Shown here piece by piece: positions 45,301 to 56,315 of a DNA stretch of 64,000 nt. The position numbers were made by a program, and so were the translations under genes. This stretch comes from Fallopia convolvulus (taxonomy: Eukaryota > Streptophyta > Magnoliopsida > Caryophyllales > Polygonaceae). The notes beneath the pieces were generated by a model, which was not told the DNA's origin, searched no databases, and saw nothing but the letters and a program-made list of their open reading frames with translations. Location of the stretch: assembly GCA_964016875.1 (NCBI GenBank), contig OZ024720.1, positions 71,577,520 through 71,641,519 on the forward strand, read 5' to 3'. Position 1 is the stretch's first letter, and each line of letters opens with the position of its first letter.

Positions 45301-47352
45301 ATGGATTTCAAAGCCAGCCTTGGTCTATATCCCGCACACAGATGTAAAACCATCCATTTGGTGTGTTCTGGTTCTCTTCTTTAATTTCCATTTAGATTCA
45401 GTTAGATGAGTGGTTTGGAACTCTGCTTCAGGCTTTTATCTTTAATCTTTGATTTATAAGCCGTATGCGGTTTGTATCTACAGGTTCGACATGCGCAAGG
45501 GCTTCACAATGTTGCAGGGGAAAAAGATCATGAACTATACAAGTCTTATGATTACCTGGATGCTACCTTAACACCACTTGGGTGGGAGCAGGTAGTTGAT
45601 GAATACTCTACTTTTCTTTTCCACCAGGATGGTCAGCACCCAGCACTGTCCATTCCTGATTTGATTTTATGTAATCTTTAATCTGTAATCAGCTCCTCGT
45701 GCTTTTGACAGGTTGATAACTTACGGAAACATGTCCATGCCTCTGGTCTTTCCAAGAACATTGAACTTGTTATTGTTTCTCCTCTAACCAGGTGAACAGA
45801 TGTTTTGTTCTGGTTTGAACTGTTGCTAAATATGCTAAAATGATCAAGAGAATTTGAGTACTCAATAGCATAGTGTAATGCATAATATATGTGCAGGACT
45901 ATGCAAACTGCGGTTGGAATTTTTGGAGGTGAAGGCTATAGTAATGGGGTAGATGTAACGCCTCTCATGGTGGAGAATGCATGGGACAGCAGCCGCCCTG
46001 CCATTTCTAGTCTGAATTGTCCACCATTTTTAGCTGTAGAGCAATGTCGTGAACATTTGGTATGTGTCTTGACTCCTGATAAAGGACTTTGCAGATATAA
46101 TTCCTAGTATAATGATCCATGACTGGCCATACATGGAGATCATAAATATAAATTGTTTGTGAAATATTGCTTTTTTTGCTTGGTAACTTTTCATATTGAG
46201 ATGCAAGATAAGTTTAAAATTTTTTATTCTGAATTATATTTGGTTTATGTACTGACTATGTGGACTTCTTGCAGGGAGTTCATCCGTGTGACAAGAGGAG
46301 GAGCATTAGTGAGAAGCAGCCAGTTTTTCCTGCAATTGATTTTTCACTGGCAAGTACTTCTCTAACTCGATTTTAATTGATATACCGAATAATTCAATTT
46401 CCTTCATCAAATTGCTACCCTCTGTTATACCTGTAACCGGATGTAGCATTGGTCATTTCTTATGGTCACTTGTATTTTATATGTGCTTCAACATGATGTG
46501 ACAAAAGCTTGACATCATTACCAGATAGAAAGTGATGATGATGTCTTGTGGAAGGAGGGTGTTAGAGAGACAGATGAAGAAATTGCTGCTAGAGGGATGA
46601 AGTTCATGGAATGGTAAATAACTAAATTCCTTCATGTTCAGTATAAGTACACAGATAATTCCATCAATGCAGATAGAAATGGCTTTCCTAGGCCTTGAAC
46701 CCACCTTTATAAATTTCTAGTATGTTCTTTTGATAATGTGAACTTTTATAGTGACAGGGTTTAACTTTGACACTATATTTGTTATTCAGGTTATGGACTA
46801 GGGAGGAGAAGGAGATAGCTGTAGTCAGCCACAGCGGATTCTTGTATGGCACTCTCTCTGCATTTGGAAAGGATTGCCATCCTTCTGTGAAGAGTGAAAT
46901 ATGCACACAGTGAGTTGCCTGCTACCTTAGTAACTAATCCAATCATTTCTATTTGACAACTTTATATCTCTTCATTTCACCTCTAAAAGTAAATCCAGCT
47001 GTCCATCTTTTATTTGATTGCACATTTGCATCCTCTTCTGCGAATAAATTAACACAGAAAATGGTTCTCAACAGACCTGAAACAATCGGTCACTAATTTT
47101 GGCTTCTCCTGTTTCTACAGCTTTGCCAATTGTGAACTTCGATCAATGGTTCTCGTGGACAGAGGGTAAGCACAATGGAAAATGTATATAGATTACTAGA
47201 TTAGTTTTGCCACATCTAGATATTTACATTTGAAATATTTTTGCAGAATGATAGGATCTGATTCGTCTGATTTGAATTTCCCTGGGAGAGTGCCTAGTGG
47301 TGCTGATCTTCCAAGTGATGTTGCAGACAAAAAGCTGGAGCAAGGGGCTTAG
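45301..47352 (+). CDS. phosphoglycerate mutase-like protein (histidine phosphatase superfamily)
   Basis: Nine coding exons fit in phase: 45301-45360, 45484-45591, 45712-45791, 45897-46059, 46275-46349, 46525-46613, 46790-46909, 47121-47165 and 47247-47352, giving 281 residues. The start MDFKASLGLYPAHRCKTIHL is typical of the plant family; an acceptor (GCTGACAG) two bases before the ATG implies a 5'-UTR intron. VRHAQGLHN carries the catalytic His (R22-H23), followed by SPLTRTMQTA (R83) and VVSHSGFLYG (second His, about H206). Family members keep the RHG fold, but many plant homologues have unknown substrates, so glycolytic mutase activity should not be assumed. Intron 5 (46350-46524) uses a GC-AG splice pair; other introns are GT-AG. 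The C-terminal tail (SDLNFPGRVPSGADLP) is low complexity. Confidence 0.93.
46350..46524 (+). other. GC-AG intron
   Basis: The only donor that keeps the reading frame is CTG|GCAAGT. Using the nearby GT (GGCAA|GTACTT) would produce an immediate stop in the next exon. The GCAAGT context matches the strong consensus expected of GC donors. Acceptor TTACCAG. Confidence 0.8.
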
Positions 47353-47872
47353 AACCTGTGGGACAAACGATTTTTCATTTGAAGCAAAGAATTGAAATTA
47401 AACCACACCAATACTTAGCCCTTACGATGATACCCATTTTTTGATGTCTTACAATAACAAACAAACGTATTCATGTCTTATGATGATACCCAATATTTCT
47501 GACCTGGTGTGTGTTTGGGACTCGAAAGAATTTTGGGCTGGATTCTTTAGTACTGAAATTTGACTTGCAACCTATTAGTATGTGGGATGATTCCCACAAA
47601 GCTCTACATGTTTGGGCTCAAATGTATTAATATTTCTACGCATTTCCCCTAGAAAGTAAGAGAATTAGAAAAGAAATTTGATATTGGCTTCTTCTCTCGG
47701 ATAATAGAGGAATCAAGGCTCACGTAGTTTTCTTACCTTCGATATGAAACCCACTTTGCTACTTACCTAAGACGACCTGGTGGCGGAAGAAGCTCGGTTT
47801 GTGTCGTTGTCTAGTACATTATCCGATGACTCCGTATAGTTCATTGATTGTGATCTAAGTTTCACCATCTTC
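47353..47872. other. 3' flank of the phosphoglycerate-mutase-like gene
   Basis: Includes its 3' UTR, with a near-duplicate TCTTA(C/T)(A/G)AT..ATACCCA phrase at 47430-47490. It then passes into the 3' part of the decayed hAT transposon. No other gene. Confidence 0.5.
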
Positions 47873-50544
47873 TAGTCGTCGACATAAACTTGAGCTTCCA
47901 ATGCATCGAGTGTCAATTTTGATCTCCTATCGTCTAAGATGTGGTCACCTTGGCTAAACTTTTGTTCCACCACTACCGTTGAAGCGGGAACGACAAGAAC
48001 TTGAGCGGCGATCTTTGCTAGTGTTGGATATGTCTTCTTGTGTTGCTTCCACCAATATAAATTATCAAAATCTTCTACAAACTCAAAGATAGGCTTAGAT
48101 AAGTATCAATCTCCGTATGCGAGCTCGTGTATCTCAATTAATTTGTAAGATTTTGCAATAAATGAGACCCAACGGATAGAAAAGAACGACGAGATGAGAA
48201 GAACGATGGTGGTAATTGAGACGTAGAAGGCGTCTCACCACTTGTGCTATAAACCTTATACAAATCATCAACAAGAGATCCAACACGTTTCATAATGGCA
48301 TCAACATTATAATTTCTATCATAGTGTTCTTCTAAATTCAATAACTCATAGTATGTATACAAAAAATGTTGCAAACCTTGCATCTTACATCTAGGATAAA
48401 AAACACAAGAAACAAGATAAATATCGGGACTATATTTGTGATAGATCAACCACTTCTTCTTCATGATTAAAATGGCGTCAAAAACTTTGGGTCGGTCGGG
48501 CCGTGAAAGCCCTTCCTTAAAGGCACCCGTCACATTCAAAGCTTCAAAAACAAACATATGAGCACTTGGTGTATATGTTTGCCTAAAAGTATAAGTTGCA
48601 TCATTAAAAACCTTTAAAATTTTCATGATCTCATATCATTGGTTCCAAAAAGGTTCAATTGCTTGTGAATCCAAAACATGTTGAGCGGCAAAGGAAGCTA
48701 AAAGTTCTTTGTAACATAAACATTGATGAATGAATTTATAAGTAAAGTTCCAATGATGACCAACCTCTTTTGAAAAAAAGTATTGCGGTTACACCATTCC
48801 GTCATGGTCTTCTTTTTTAGCCAATATAGTTAACAACATACTTAATTGGTTCAAGATATGACATTAAAACTTCCAAACCGTGTTAAACACACATGTTTAA
48901 TTAAAATATGACAAGAACATCTTACATGAAAATATTTGTTTCCAAAAACTGGTTGACAAACTTGAATCAATTCACTAATAGAAGCGGTGTTGTTAGATGC
49001 ATTTTTCAAATGAAATAGTAAAAACTCTATGAAGAAGTCTATACTCTTCTAAAATAGTGTGTATAATGTTATAAATATTTGAAGCGGTATGTGTCTCATC
49101 AAATACCCGAAAAGCCAAAACTCTTTTTGCATGTGAAAATGATCATCAACATAATGATATGTAATGCCCATGTATGAATGCGTTTGATAGCTATCACTCC
49201 AAATATCACTACAAATACAAACACAAATATCATTTTGAGCAAAAAACCGAGACAAATTATTTTTACGAATCTTATATAATTTAAGCATATTTTCCTAATT
49301 GTTTTTCTAGTAGTTTGTTTATAAGCGGGTTTGTTATATCCGTGATTTTTTCGATAAATTTGATTTTTTTCCCTAGACGACTTTCTAAGACCCGCTTAGC
49401 AAAGTCGTTATCCGTTTTGACCGTAAACTAGGAACTCGGGTCTAAGAATTTACAAGTGATAGAAAGTAATCATGTAAAATGATTCTGTCGTATTGTCCGC
49501 TGCTTCACACGAATGCCCGGAGCACTGGCCGCCATTGCCCAAACGAAAGTAAAAAGCTAGTTCACATAAATTATAATATCGCTCGGACAATTATTGGAAT
49601 TTTCCGAACAAGTTCCGATGACCCGTTGAATAAATCTCATTACGCATTATGATCGTATTTGTAATAGTCGCTAAATCCGTTAAATGAATTAATTTCATTT
49701 TCTTAAATATTTAATTATTTAGTAAATAAAATAATTGATAACATTCTTTTCCCACCCAAATTTTATTCTTAAAATAATAATAATAATACATTAGAAGAGT
49801 TATAAAATAATAATATGGGGTAACAATGGGGATCATAGAATGGATTTTATGCATAGAATTATAATCTTACAATCCATCAAATTAATTTGGTAATATACAT
49901 CATTGCAAAATAGGGGTGTTTTGCAAAATAGGGGTGTTACAGGGTTGCAAATGGTTAGAACGATCCACACTTTTCGTAAATTGAAATGACAAATGATCAA
50001 AACAAATAGTTTCGGACAAAGCATAAACACTACGATCGTTATTATAGCTAAACAAATGAGGAGCTTGAGAGGAAGAACTTGCTAACCCCGAATTCGAAAT
50101 TTGTGTTTGTTCTCGCATCATACCCAACTTGTCCATGTGTTTTGCCTTTAAGTGCTTGTTCAATGTGTCATAACCTCCATTGCGCTTCCAGTTGTACTTT
50201 GAGTTATAATAGTTGCACTTGACAACATATCGGTCAAGTGCATCCAATACATTGCCTTTGGTGAAGTGCTTTATGAAAATGTCGGATTTCAACTCCTTTG
50301 CTCTATAGTTGGTCGTAGATGCCCCCTCCTCCTCATTGTCCTTCTCATCACCCCACTCATTGCCTTGTGAACCTTGGTTATGAATAGGAGCGGAAGAGGG
50401 AAATTATGACGGCATAGGTATAGGAGGATAAGGTGGTTGTGGTTGATAAGCATTAAGATTCATTTGACTTTCTTGTGAACCACCAACACCACCAAAGAAT
50501 TACTCGGTCAACAAATTAACAAATCCTTGGCCTTGATTTTCCAT
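47873..50544 (-). pseudogene. hAT transposase (BED finger, RICESLEEPER-like), decayed
   Basis: Reading leftward from ATG 50544 (MENQGQGFVNLLTE) there is a Pro/Gln-rich N-terminus with early stops, then a BED-type zinc-finger region (CNYYNSKYNW..GGYDTLNKHLKAKH). After an inserted solo LTR comes TTRKTIRKICLNYI and CSDIWSDSYQTHSYMGITYHY, the RNase H-like catalytic start. The later part includes KVFDAILIMKKKWLIYH (48138-48626) and the hAT dimerisation region YWWKQHKKTYPTLAKIAAQ..DDRRSKL to a stop at 47873. Multiple stops and frameshifts break it. The GC-rich sequence at 50750-51150 is probably its 5' subterminal region; terminal repeats could not be paired. Confidence 0.85.
49332..49941. mobile_element. 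solo LTR inside the hAT transposase (610 bp)
   Basis: Starts TGTTATATCC and ends GGGGTGTTACA, with GGGTT duplicated at 49327-49331 and 49942-49946. The TGTTA/TTACA ends are of the same style as the young chromovirus LTR. A 17-bp tandem word (GCAAAATAGGGGTGTTT/A) sits at its right end. hAT coding similarity resumes on both sides. Confidence 0.85.
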
Positions 50545-51454
50545 TTTTGAAAATGATTAGGAAAGAGAGTATTAGAGGGAGATAAGAGAGTAGGAGATTT
50601 GCAACTTGGAAGCTTGTAGGATTATGAGAGTAGTAGAGAGATAAGAGAGTATGAGATTGGTGTGAATGAAATTGAAGGTAAGATATGGTAGTTATATGGG
50701 AAATGGATGAGAATTTGATAAGATTGGTGTGAAGAAAAATAGTCGTTGAAATCCATTTGACCGTTAAAAAAGCAGTCGCGGCGGCAATTATAAAACCGTA
50801 GTCTCGGTTCCAACGGCCAGTTAAAACCACGACTGCAATTTGAAAAATCGTGATCGCGGCCACAACGACTAGTTAACCGCGATCGCGGTTTCCAAACCCA
50901 CGGTCGCAGTTGTAAAACAAAATACTCCAAAACCTCGACCGCGGGTTTGAAAACTACGGTCGCTGTTCCAGCAGCTAATTTGTCAAGAATTGACGGTTCC
51001 TCCGGTTATTCGATTATAAGGAAGGAGGAACCGAGATCGGAATCAACATACCCCCAATTTTGCTGGTTTCGATTCGGTTTCGATTAAAGACTTGACGGTT
51101 TTTTCCCGGTTTGATTCCTGATTCCTTTGGAACCAGAAACATGACTATTTCTAGGAACCTTGGTTCACTCTCTCTATTGCCAAAAACTCAAAACTACAAT
51201 GCTCATTGTTTCTAGGCTACGTTCTAAATGAGAAAGAGCCTTGCTTGGTTGAGGCTTGAGAGAGTTGGAAGAAAATTCGAAGGCTTTGTGGGAAGTGGTT
51301 CCCTAATCCGATTTGGTTATGTCAAGCAATTAATTCTTGAAATTTACGTTTAAGCTGGATTATTGGACTTTCTTTTCCTGAATATTAAATTGCTTTGGCT
51401 TTTTTTTAAATCTGAAGTAAAATTGTTGACATTTTAACGGGTTTTTATATGATA
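50545..51454. other. 5' subterminal region of the hAT transposon and flank
   Basis: 50750-50960 carries repeated CGCGGTTT/CCGCGATCGCGGTT-like words in both orientations. 50990-51150 has GGTTCC/GGAACC and CGGTTT words, as in the ends of RICESLEEPER-type hAT elements. No gene. Confidence 0.5.
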
Positions 51455-52066
51455 CTAGTTGATGTACTCGTGCCCTGCACGGGATCTTTAATAGTTGTTT
51501 GATATACTTATAGTAAAAATGTACTTATTTTGAGTGAATATTAATAATTATTTTCATATAAATCAAATATAACTTAATGTTAATAACTTCATATAATTTA
51601 AGCTCCAAATACTAAATAGAATAACCAATAAGAAAATATGTTTGAAATAACTATAAGACTAAAATAAGAATAGCCGGACAGGCTTCTAGCTCTAGCATGA
51701 ATTCAAAATCGAAATCTTGGAACTGTTTTCCTTTTTTCGCTTTCGGGATTCAATATGTTCGAAATAATGTTTGAGAAAGAAAATTCATATTGTAATATTG
51801 CAGTAATTTGCACTGAATATGCAAACAACTCAATTTTCCTCTTCGTACTTCAAAGTTTTTTGGAACAGGAAGTGAAAAATTGATCTTATGTAAGTTTGTC
51901 TCCATTATCATCATATAGGATGAGCTTTCATTAGAACACTTAGAAGGAGTAAGTGGTTCATTCGACGATACATTGCATTATAGTTCAGGCTCAAATGCAA
52001 TGTGTGGCCTAATTAAGGTGATGACAAATAGGATAGATGGATTCGACTTTAATTATAGTATATTGA
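51455..52066 (-). mobile_element. non-autonomous Helitron (612 bp)
   Basis: On the minus strand it starts A|TCAATATACTATAATTAAAG and ends with hairpin CCCGTGCAGGGCACG, then AGTACATCAACTAG|T. The ends match those of 29294-30260. No coding sequence. Confidence 0.8.
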
Positions 52067-53137
52067 TATTAACTGATAAGAAAATATTTGCATATTTTGT
52101 ATTATAAAAATATTAACGGAATTTTTTATATAAAAAATTTCTACATGATGACATTATTAAAAAAATTCTATATGATAAATCTTGTTGAAATTTCTAGGCA
52201 TTTGAGAAAATGAAGATTAATCAAACTTCATGATACAATGATAAACTATATACTATGTTATGATATTCTACATGAAACATGTTATTGAATCTTTTACAAT
52301 CTTATCGTCATCATTTGTACTACTTAAATAATTTATATTAGAAAATTATCTTATTATTTTTCGCATTTGGAATATTTATTTAGTAAATGAGAAGAAAAAA
52401 TAATCTTGAAACTGTAGGGAGGTACACATATATTTAAAATAGAAACAATCATTTTTACATAAAAAATCAAAATTTATTTTTATGTAATTATTTAATACAA
52501 ATTGATCCTAAAATACAATATTTAATATATATGGATCGTACAAAGCTACGTGCATGTTAGATATTGTTTTATGAAATTATTTCATAGAAGTTGATCTTAA
52601 AAATACAATTATTTAATAATTACTTGAGAAAATTAATCTAAATAATTATTTAAAATACAAATTGAACTACTCATTAAGGAATATAATTAGTGAATAAGAA
52701 GAAAAAGTAGCCATAAAATTTTAGGGATATATATTCATGTTTTATTTATTCCTTTTATATAATTATTTAATCTAAATTTATTTTAAAATACAATTATTTG
52801 ATATTGATTGATCTTAAAAAGTTACATAGATGTAAGCTAATTAAAAAAGATATAATAATGATTTTATATACATTGATCTTAAAGAATTAATACCTTTTAT
52901 AAAAATATATTTTTGTAGATACTACAATTAGAAAAGGTAATTATAATATGACAAATCACCAATAAGTAAAGTGACCTAATTAAATATTATTTGAAAATTA
53001 TAATGTGGTAGAATTAAGTAATATTTGAAAATTTAGATGGGCAAATTAGTAAATATAAAAATTAATTTGCTTAGGTGGCACAGTTAAATGATTGACACAT
53101 ATGATTGAGTTATTCGACTTTAGTAATAGTATATAGA
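52067..53137 (-). mobile_element. second Helitron-type 5' end and AT-rich body
   Basis: At 53137, minus strand, A|TCTATATACTATTACTAAAG is a Helitron 5' terminus of the same family. No separate hairpin-CTAG 3' end was found before the 51455-52066 copy, so the two may share the single 3' end at 51455 or this copy is truncated. Confidence 0.5.
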
Positions 53138-53516
53138 TAGGGTTTGTTAGACATTTGTAGTTGAAATTGGAGATGGAAATAAAGTTGAATGGCGTGTTGA
53201 TTAAGCTGAATTTCTTAAACAAGGAAGTGAAATTATCAAAACGGGCTTGAAATTTGTGGAGTCTAAAACTCATATCCGCTTCGATTGTTTTTGGTTTTGG
53301 ATTCAAAATCAACTAAAGTATAAGTGGACGAGCACAAGTTTGTTTATGCAATTCGGTTTTATCTTACTATGCGGAGCTTCAAGAGGGGGATTCACTCAAT
53401 CCACTAAAAATCTAAGGCCAACACATAGGGTTGGACATTATTCGTGGGTGACCGACCCACCTGCTTCACCCGACCCTATTATACGGGTGAAAAACCTAAC
53501 CAAAGAGGGTGATGGG

Positions 53517-56185
53517 TGTAACACCCCCTCCCTATTGTACTTGAGATGTTACCGCCAGTAACCCTAATTAGTCCTAATCCAAGGTTACCCAAGGCTTTAA
53601 AACTTATAATCACAACAAGTATTACAACACTTTATTACAAACCATAGTATGACTTCCTTCCATACACAAAATCCTAACCACAACTTGGGCAAAAGTAAAA
53701 TATTTACAACAGACCTATTCTTCTTCAAGCGACCACTTTCAAAACCTTTTTACATTCTAAACTCCTTGGCTAGCCTTCTCTTCGCGGATTAACTTCTTTA
53801 GCAGCTGATGCGTCGTATACAGACGGTGGGCACCAGCCGGCCATGCAATTGAATAAGGTGGTCGGATTAGTCTAATGAAAGACTAAGCAAGTGGAGAAAA
53901 TGACTGGTTCCTATGGTAGTGACTAAACATATTGGCATCGAAATCCGAATGACAACCGGTCGATGATCCAACAGTTAGCAGTCCCATAGAGGAAAAGAAG
54001 TGAGGCATGCATAATCAAAAGATAGGACACCACAACTTGCGGTTCCATTATGAAACATGAACAATTGTTGGGAACTCATATTAATCACATAACATTCTAA
54101 AAGCAAGAATGGCTTCCCGACTGGACGAACCATTCAGGTATTTTAGTGTGCCTAATGCACTTATCTTATATTACTTTCAAAACTTTTCACAAACAAGTTG
54201 GTGGCTTTTAATCGGCTCGAACTACTGCCGAAATATCGTGGTATTGTAGAGATCATCGGAGTATTTCATCCATGTCATCTACTCTGTACCCAAGATCACA
54301 GGACTTCAGCTATCCTTGATCTTTCATTTGCATATGGTGAGGTAGAGATCACAGAGGCCTATTACCATGTCGTCTACACTACACCGTGCCGAACCTGCAC
54401 TTAGCTAGAGTGCCTATCAACCCTCTCACACGAAGAGTAGGGGAAAAGAGTCATGACTCACCATTAGGATTAGGCCCCTCCTAATGTAATATCGTTATAA
54501 AGAGAGGATATAAAACCACTCCCTGGACTATCTGAATCACAACAATGTCTCAGCGAGAGACAACAAACAAGGTCGCACATAACGGACCTAAATCCAGTTC
54601 TAGCGCAAACTGAATAAACAACATGGTCATTATTTCTAACAATATAACAACCTATCATATTTTATTAAGCATACAAGTTGTTCCCAACACAAATATTAAA
54701 TGGGATTCAATTCCTCATTTAATAACAATAATGCAAGAACGAACCGTCCACTTGCCTTGTAAGGCGTGCTTTACGCTCTCAGCGAGTCCAACAGAAATCT
54801 TTATCTGCCTTCTGCCAATTATAACAACAGATTCTTCAACCACAAGCTCATGGATACAATTCTTAGTTGTATAATCCAATTCTACAACTTCCTAATAGAT
54901 AAACGATTTGATTTCCGAATATCGATATATATATATATATATATAAATCTTTAGTTTTCATGCTTCAAGGAGCCATCTTGGCGGAATTATAACTAATTAT
55001 CCGCTTCACTTTTGAAACAATTTTATAAATAAAAATTGTTCATTAGTAGTAGTTCTGCAAGATTACAAAATCTCAGATCAAACGGATTAACAACGAATCC
55101 TGAGTAATTATCCGAAGTCCTTTACCTGACAATCGATGTTTAAACTTGTCTTCGCTATAAGTAATAATCCAGACGTCCGTTTCTCGAGCGGTTTGAACCT
55201 GTGGAACCGTATCAACGTCAAGATTATAAAACCATAAATTTACTTCGTAAAGCGGACCCGAAAGGTTCTTTCGGTGGCTCCGTAACCACCCCGCTAATTA
55301 ATTTCGAGCGTTAATACCTTCACTCGAACTTCGAGCTTGTTCGGCTCGATGGCGGCTCGACCCAAGGACCCGAGGGTGGCGGTGTGGTGTCCGGTGGCAA
55401 CTCCTGGCGGTGGGGGTGGTTGGCAAGCTGTTGAACGCCGGCGGCGTCCCAAACGAGGCGAAGAAGAAGTCGAAGACGAAGGTGGCGCTTAACTCCTCTC
55501 TCCGAGTCCGCTCCGTCCTAATTCTTTCTCCCTGCTGGTTCGGCTGCTGGCTGCACACACACAAGAGGAGGAGATGAGGGTGGAGCTGGGGTGGCTAGCT
55601 AGCAAAGTGGTGGCAAGGTGGTGGCAATTCGATCGCCAAAGTTCGTCGCTCCGTCCGTTCTCGATCTCACTCTCGGCCTTGCTTTAGAAAATGTAAAGGA
55701 AGGAGATAATGGTTGGGCTACGTGTATTCCTATCTCCCCACTCCTTAGCCTCTAAGCAAGATACGTCATAAGCACTTTTCCGTCCCGGAACGGGACTTGC
55801 GTTAAAGCGGTAAAATTATGTACCTCGGGTGGAAAAACTCACTAAACGAAAAACGTCCCGAAAATTACGTAGACCAATAAAACCAATTTTCCATGATTTT
55901 ATCTTGCTACCTTCTATTTTTAAGGCTTCCGTTTCGTATTTTTCATTCCTTCCGGTACATAATTAAAAAGACGGCTTATCCAATAAATATTCTTTTTCCA
56001 CTGAAAAATCCTAGAATTCACACAGATCCATAAATTCATTTCTTTGTGATTTTAGGATATCAACAAGAATTTTCTAGGATTTAATCTCCAATAAAAATAT
56101 TGGATTATGCGTTAAAACGGACAAAAAGGTTAAAAAGATATCCGAGAAAAATTCGAAAATATCCTTAAAAACCGCAGCTATTACA
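53517..56185 (-). repeat. 3' LTR of the young chromovirus (2669 bp)
   Basis: In element orientation it starts TGTAATAGCTGCGG at 56185 and ends GGGGGTGTTACA at 53517, an unusually long LTR for a chromovirus. It contains an (AT)n run at about 54925 and a GC-rich segment at 55330-55560. Short open frames here recur identically in the other LTR and are not genes. Confidence 0.92.
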
Positions 56186-56190
56186 TTAGT

Positions 56191-56206
56191 ACCCCCTTAA
56201 AAATGG
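56191..56206 (-). other. polypurine tract of the young chromovirus
   Basis: Reads TTTTTAAGGGGGTAC on the minus strand, ending a few bases before the 3' LTR start. A similar tract (AAGGGGGTAC) also lies at about 56294-56305, just after the pol stop. Confidence 0.65.
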
Positions 56207-56315
56207 TTTCGACCACGAAACCAGAAAAGTCAAGTTACAAGAAACAAAAGATACCGATGTACACAGTTACATGAACAAAACTGCAAAGCTGGTAGTACCC
56301 CCTTAAAGATTCACG

